A stretch of 64,000 nt of DNA, from contig CAIIXF020000012.1 of assembly GCA_903813345.2 (NCBI GenBank), forward strand, positions 23,510,184-23,574,183. Reading direction: 5' to 3'. This DNA is from Owenia fusiformis (taxonomy: Eukaryota > Annelida > Polychaeta > Sabellida > Oweniidae). Below the pieces are notes generated by a model. That model searched no databases. It worked only from the letters and a program-made list of their open reading frames with translations, and had not been told where the DNA came from. This document shows, piece after piece, positions 58,840 to 64,000 of the stretch. Positions within the stretch are counted from its first letter, which is position 1; each line of letters begins with the position of its first letter. Both the position numbers and the translations under genes were made by a program.

Positions 58840-59832
58840 GATGAAAGTATGGCGGAGATAGATCAGGAGAGTATGGTGGGTTGGAAAAAAGTTCAAAGCC
58901 ACAGTCAAGCTCTGTTGCCATGGCAACCTCTGACTTGTTGGGTGAAGCATTGTTCTAATGAAACAAGACACATTTTGCTAATTCTTGTTGTTGTTGTTTT
59001 TAACATTCTCCGTTGATGGTTTGGCCCTTTAATGAATAATCCACCAACACAGCACCATTTGCATGCCAGAAAACTGAGGCCATAACCTTCTCAGAAGAGG
59101 ACACCACCCTGGCATTTTAGGAGGTGGAGAGGAAGTGTGTTTAAAATGCATTGATTCGTTTTTGTCTCAGGCTCAAATTGCTTGGTAGACCAAACATTCA
59201 TCAATAGTCAGAAATCACTCCATGAAATCATCTGGATCTGCTTCAAAAATCTCTAAATTCTCTTGACATTTCCAGCCAAGTGTGTTTCTTATCAGGAGTC
59301 AAAAGGCGTGGGACCTACCTGGCCGAAACCTTTGTCATTCCAAGTGCACTGGTCATAATATGGTGAACTCTCTCCTTTGAGATGCCAACAGTCTCAGCTA
59401 TGTAACAAACAGTCAATTATCTGCCACTTATCACCATTTGGTGCAAACGGTCAGTGATTTCTGTGGCTATTTATGCCTGTCCAGGCCTCGGGTCATCTTC
59501 AATGCTCTCTCCATCCCTTTTGAATTCAGCTGCCCACCGTTTCACTGTGGCAAAAGATGGAGCATTATCACCTAATGTTCCAATCATATCAGTATGGATC
59601 TGTGATGGAGTTAACCCTTTCAAAATCAGATACTTGATTATGGCACGATATTCGACTTTGTCTGTCACCACTGTCAACTTTCAAAGTCCTGTCTCAGCAG
59701 CAAAACAAACAGCAATGAATATAAACTAAGTAGTGAGTCATCCACAGGACTGAAATAAATGCATGCCAAGTTTTCTTGATCTTGCATTATTCCTTCATAG
59801 TTAGGCTCATAACTTTTCATACGACCCTCGTA
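58840..59832 (-). pseudogene. Fossil mariner transposase
   Basis: Minus strand. 59471-59677 is an intact helix-turn-helix segment: VTDKVEYRAIIKYLILKG, LTPSQIHTDMIGTLGD, SFATVKRWAAEFKRDGES, DDPRPG, as in mariner (mos1/SETMAR-type) N-termini. Leftwards, in shifting frames with stops, come pieces resembling VHHI, VPRLLT, SRENLEIFEADPDDF, VDYSLKGQTING and, at about 58856-58885, NPPYSPDL with the last catalytic-triad region. About 80 residues between the last two are deleted. Right end CCCTCG then TA at 59831-59832; the left end is not identifiable. Inactive. Confidence 0.75.
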
Positions 59833-61020
59833 TGTCATGAATCATATAAACTTGAAATTATAGACTTAAATGGCAAATAGGCAACCTGTCAATAGGCCGT
59901 GACGATGATATGTGAAGTCACTAAAATCAAAGTTAGTTCCAGTAAATGTTGATATTTTTTATTTCACGTTGAAAATACATCCTAAAACAAGTATGGATTT
60001 AGAGGAGTCTTTAACAAGAACTCTCCCAAGCTATTGAAGATCTGCTTGACAATCCACCATTTGATAATTATTTTCCATGGCAGGGTTGTCTATGTGCATT
60101 TGTATTCTTGCGAAAGCGTTTAATATTAAGTTTGATGGAATGTCATCTGAGACACTTTATTAAATATGAAGTGTGCTCGTTCATTATATACAGTATATAG
60201 TCTTGTATTGTTTACATATGTATTGCAATATTACAAAATGAACAGATTTATAGATGGCATAACTACAACTGATACAAAAATAACAAAAAAGGAAACGACG
60301 CATAAGGATTTGGGATTCAATTATAATTCATTCAATGTCATATAACAGTATACAAATGTATCTAAGCTTTTTTCTTTTTTATCGCACCATTGGGTGCTAT
60401 ATTGTGATGATTTTCGCGGGCGGGTGGACAGGCGAGCGGGTTGTTGGGTGGGCAGGCGTCCCGATTAATCTTGTCTACATTTTAGGGATTCATCTGAAAT
60501 CATCAGGGATGTTTATGAAAATTTAAAACTAATTGGTTTTTGGGCATTTCTGGGTTAAGGCGGCCATTTTGGATTTCCGTCCTAAAATCCTGTCTGTCGA
60601 GGCTTGTCTAATATCTACAGGAATGTTTGAAACGTATGAAAGATTTTATCTAATAAATCTAATATCTTATGCCATCAACCCGCTCTAGACTTTCTTTGCA
60701 TTTTGGTCAATAAAATCGATTATCAGGCAAATGACCCCAAGATTCCAAACAATGATCTAACCTATAAAGAAACATTATCTGTCAAAATCCTCCTTCTCCA
60801 TTATTTGCATGAGTAACAGTAAAATACAATATACAGGGTGGGCCAAAAACCAATACGCAAGTTTAAAGATGAATGATTCATATGATTATGTTAAACCATG
60901 TCATGTATTATATATAATTTTAAAGATAAATCATTTTCTAACAAAATGACACCATCCAATTGAAAAACCTTTTTTCCTTGTGGACATAGTAATTGACACC
61001 AGGGGTGCCGTGAGCGACGA
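59833..61020. other. Spacer with transposon remnants
   Basis: 60380-60470 is a GC-rich stretch (CGGGCGGGTGGACAGGCGAG) of repeat character. An end-like CAGGGTGGGCCAAAAACC at 60835 has no partner found. No gene supported. Confidence 0.4.
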
Positions 61021-61029
61021 AATAATCAA

Positions 61030-61260
61030 AAAGGGAATTCCCAAATGTCCCTACATACACAGGCAAATTACATCGGGCCCCGTAGGAGCTCGTACGAGCC
61101 ACGGGAATTACGAGTAGGGCTAAAAGGAGCACCATCCTCGTAGGGCTCCTACGAAGTCGTACGATGCTCGTAATTGTTGTTTTCGAGGCCCGTACGAGCA
61201 TGTGCGAGGCTCGTAATTTCGAGGCCCGTACGAGCTCGTCCGAGGCCCGTTATCGAACCC
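61030..61260. repeat. CGTACGAGC palindromic repeat, uninterrupted copy
   Basis: GAATTCCCAAATGTCCC followed by interleaved CGTACGAGCTCG and GAGGCTCGTAATTTCGAGG words, the counterpart of 39998-40160. Confidence 0.7.
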
Positions 61261-61543
61261 CGAACAAAAAAATTAATTGCTGTCACGCTACATGGATTGA
61301 TTATTTTGATTACATAGTGATTGCTCAAAGATCCAAGACCTCTAAGAATCTAAGACCTTAATCTGGGTAGCTCCCTGCTGGCATAATATATGGAAAACTT
61401 TATATTGTTATGCTACAGTACATTATGATGAAGAATAAACATGGTATTTTATGAAGTTTCATTTCCTGAATGACGGAAGTAACAAGTACCATTATTAATT
61501 CAGTATTATAATTTGTCAATCTGAAAAGTGTGTAATGTTTTAC

Positions 61544-61685
61544 CGATGAATTCGGAAGCTGTTGCCTTTAGTTCCTCAAGTTTGTCATATTTTGCTTGAG
61601 GAGTACACATGGTCGTGATACTTCTGGGGACTTCACCATGCACTCACACCAATCTTTTTTCGCAGAAGTCACCAACTGGTACCTA
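61544..61685 (-). pseudogene. Broken duplicate of minus-strand exon 43484-43645
   Basis: KKDWCECMVKSPEVSRP is kept, but a 7-base deletion before MCTPQAKYDKLEE and a loss upstream shift the frame. The donor GTAAAA remains. Confidence 0.45.
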
Positions 61686-61923
61686 CTGTAGTCTATGGTC
61701 TAAAACAAACGATGTATGAGTTGTACTTCGTACATAATCAATGTTGTTTAAGAATTTATGTTTACTCAAGAAGTTTTGAAAGCATATACGAACGTCTTGG
61801 CTTGATTCGGTTTCTGCAAAACGTTGCCATCAAGCAAATTCAAATGACACAAAGAGTACATTTGCAAGCAAACATAGAATGTCCAATAGAAAAATGAAAC
61901 AAAATGAATAAATAATAGATTAC

Positions 61924-62032
61924 CTGCGCATATGAAAGTGCCACAAGGCCGAACAGCATCCTCAATGGAAGCAGGATCTTCATATATGCTGCTATTATTG
62001 TTGTTCACTTCGCTATCCAACAGTTGGATGTT
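61924..62032 (-). CDS. Duplicate of minus-strand exon 44370-44478
   Basis: Same 109-base length and splice sites. Encodes NIQLLDSEVNNNNSSIYEDP and ASIEDAVRPCGTFICAG; three residues or fewer differ. Its partner exon is broken, so the gene copy may be dead. Confidence 0.35.
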
Positions 62033-63110
62033 CTGGTTGAATGTTTACGAGTAAACCCAACCCAATATAGTATTTGCCAATCATTTGTAAAACGTGTCCT
62101 AATTCAAGACTTGCTAATGATTTAAATAAATTGCTTTTTAAGTGTTAAATTCAAACATATTAATAATTGTTTGGAATAATATAGTATTGTTTTTCTTAAT
62201 AATTCCTTTGATGTTTAAAGATAATGTAACGAAACATAATTAAGAATGGTTTATGTATAACCAAAATGCCAATTGGTCATCATTGGGATATGTTACATGT
62301 AAATGCATACGAACATCATTTATGTTGATTAAGTTAAAAAGTATAATACCATATTGTTTGAACACTTTTTCGATACCATTTTTCCTCCCATTAAGTAAAC
62401 CTTGAAACGCGAACACCTCTAAATTTGAACAGTAAATGGTCATCATAACACTTCGTAAAATATCTAAAACTTTTGGAAAACATCTTGAATGATCTCATAT
62501 TGGGATTCATAGCTTCTGGTTGAATGTCATAGCTTCTGGTTTGAATCCTAATATGAATCCCGATGTGGTTACTTATATCATTAAAATGAAGGATGTTTAT
62601 TTCGCTGCATCAAATGTGTTTGAGTCTCAATAAATCCAAATATGATAATGATCCATGATTAGTATTCGTAATTTGAATCCCAATATGAATCCAAATATGA
62701 TTATTTATATTTATAGCGAAGAATGGTAATTTCTCTGCAGCAAACGTGTTCGCAAGTTTATGAATCCTAATACGAGATCATATATTTGTATTGATTTTGA
62801 GATTCGAACACATTTGACACAGAAAAATCAACATTCTTCGCTATAAATATAAATTTATGAATATGATATAGATTATCTTATTGGGATTCATATTGAAATT
62901 CGAATTGGGATTCAAAGAGAGTTGACGAATCCCACTATGAGATCATATTTGTATTGAAATTGAGATGCAAGCTCACATTTTTCAAATCAAATTCATGGCA
63001 CTTCGAAACCACGTTCTGTTAATTGCATCATTTAGTTATTTCCTTAAACATAAACAATTTGAAGTGTTACTTCAACTGTAAGAAATTTTGTCATTTAGAG
63101 TCATTCATTT

Positions 63111-64000
63111 GACGTGTCGCAAAAAGCTCGCGCACGCATTGTTACACATTTTGTGGCGTAATCCAGAGGATCCACGCTTTTAACATGATAGAATGTGACG
63201 TTTTTGAGAAAAATGTACACACATGAAAATCCTTTCGTCCTCCACATTTACCTCTATATCTCAAAACATTTTAGACGAATAACTCTGATATCATATATAT
63301 ATTGTTAATGGGCTAGGAGCATCATAAAACACGAATCAATTGATATTTCAGGTGAAATAAATATACGTGTTGCTGTGCTTGAAAATAGGCGAATGGCGTA
63401 AATTAGCCCTATTTTAATGAATTTTGAAAACCTTTCGTCCTCCACTTTTCCACATACAACAGAAAACACATACTTTTGTGAACAAAATCAACTATCTATT
63501 AATAAACTAGAGTTTGGGAGCAAAATAATCATGTATGATTTATTAAAAATTGATCTCGTATTTTTTGTTTAATGTACACCTGAAAAGTTGAAGGTACCAA
63601 AAAATGAGCAAAAAGGTCGCTGTCAACAGATTCTATTTTTCAGACTCTATGACGTCACAATATGGGACGCTTACTAAAATTCTTCCTTTGAAATAAAACT
63701 TCCATCTACCTTTATCAAGACGAAAAATAAGTATAATAGTCATATATTGTTTGAGTTATGAGCATTTAAAGACGAAAAATAATTCAAAATGTAACGTGTC
63801 AACATGGGATATTTGCCAGATGTTTTGGTAAAAAACTCTTTTTTAAAAACGAACGCGCAAAAAATGTGAACGGAGTGTAGTTGATCTAAAATCTTCATCG
63901 AAACAGCTTTAAAATGATATATAACTTTAATTAGAATATTATGTTATAATCCGGGGAATCAAAGTTACATTCACGCGATACCCTTAAAAAACAAATGCGC
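63111..64000. other. Right edge, no gene seen
   Basis: Contains CCTTTCGTCCTCCAC twice (63232 and 63432), a diffuse repeat. OLF exon 1 is not present. Confidence 0.4.

Larger units (their letters stand above)
61323..63110. promoter_or_regulatory. Duplicate of the copy C upstream flank (possible start of a fourth unit)
   Basis: Collinear with 43272-45601: CAAAGATCCAAGACCTCTAA at the start and TCATTTAGAGTCATTCATTT at the end. It lacks the foldback element. The match stops about 400 bases before the place where exon 1 would be expected, and the following 900 bases do not contain it. Confidence 0.7.

Noticed and set aside
57680-61030. Whole 3.3 kb stretch after copy C as one large insertion
   Set aside because: Parts match the 3' flank of copy A, so much of it is ancestral and was lost from copy B instead.

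Overview
This is animal nuclear DNA, not microbial: AT-rich sequence with interrupted genes, consensus GT-AG introns, AATAAA signals and dense DNA transposons and MITEs. The gene family and the repeat families (for example foldback MITEs beginning with a CGTAGCC motif followed by a G-run) suggest a marine invertebrate, perhaps an ambulacrarian (echinoderm or hemichordate). That placement is inference from repeat style and gene family only.

The backbone is a tandem array of secreted olfactomedin-domain (OLF) genes, all on the + strand. Copy A (3' part only, 1972-15525) enters from the left edge. Copy B (28241-39689) and copy C (46006-57391) are complete. Sequence at 61323-63110 repeats the upstream flank of copy C, so a fourth unit may start beyond the right edge. 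Each full gene has 11 exons with identical phases in B and C. Exon 1 is exactly a signal peptide. Exon 2 opens with an RVKR furin-type site, then a Thr/Pro-rich mucin domain of 38-residue repeats, then a Cys motif. Exons 3-5 are a predicted helical stalk. Exons 6-8, 10 and 11 encode the OLF beta-propeller. Exon 9 is a phase 1-1 PAN/apple-like cassette lying inside the OLF domain, and its only frame-preserving donor is a GC splice site (GCAAGT). All four PAN copies seen keep that donor and a length divisible by three; one, in copy A, is dead.

Layout: 1-1943 long-TIR transposon; 1972-15525 copy A, whose intron carries an 8.2 kb tandem array of Helentron/HINE-like elements (6460-14635); 17.4-19.1 kb foldback element and MITE; 19.1-21.7 kb non-LTR retrotransposon fragment and 68-bp satellite; 21.8-22.7 kb head-to-head pyrimidine/purine minisatellites; 23.2-24.1 kb decayed minus-strand zinc-finger gene; 25.4-27.3 kb satellite and two TIR elements; 28.2-39.7 kb copy B; 39.9-43.2 kb CpG-rich palindromic arrays and a mariner-type element; 43.4-44.5 kb two conserved minus-strand exons; 46.0-57.4 kb copy C; 58.8-59.8 kb fossil mariner; 61.3-63.1 kb duplicated upstream flank; the rest has no recognisable gene.

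The OLF proteins would be secreted, trimmed by a furin-like protease, O-glycosylated and probably oligomeric through the stalk, in the style of amassin, gliomedin and other OLF adhesion proteins. The mucin repeat number and the optional PAN insertion are the two places where the copies can differ most.
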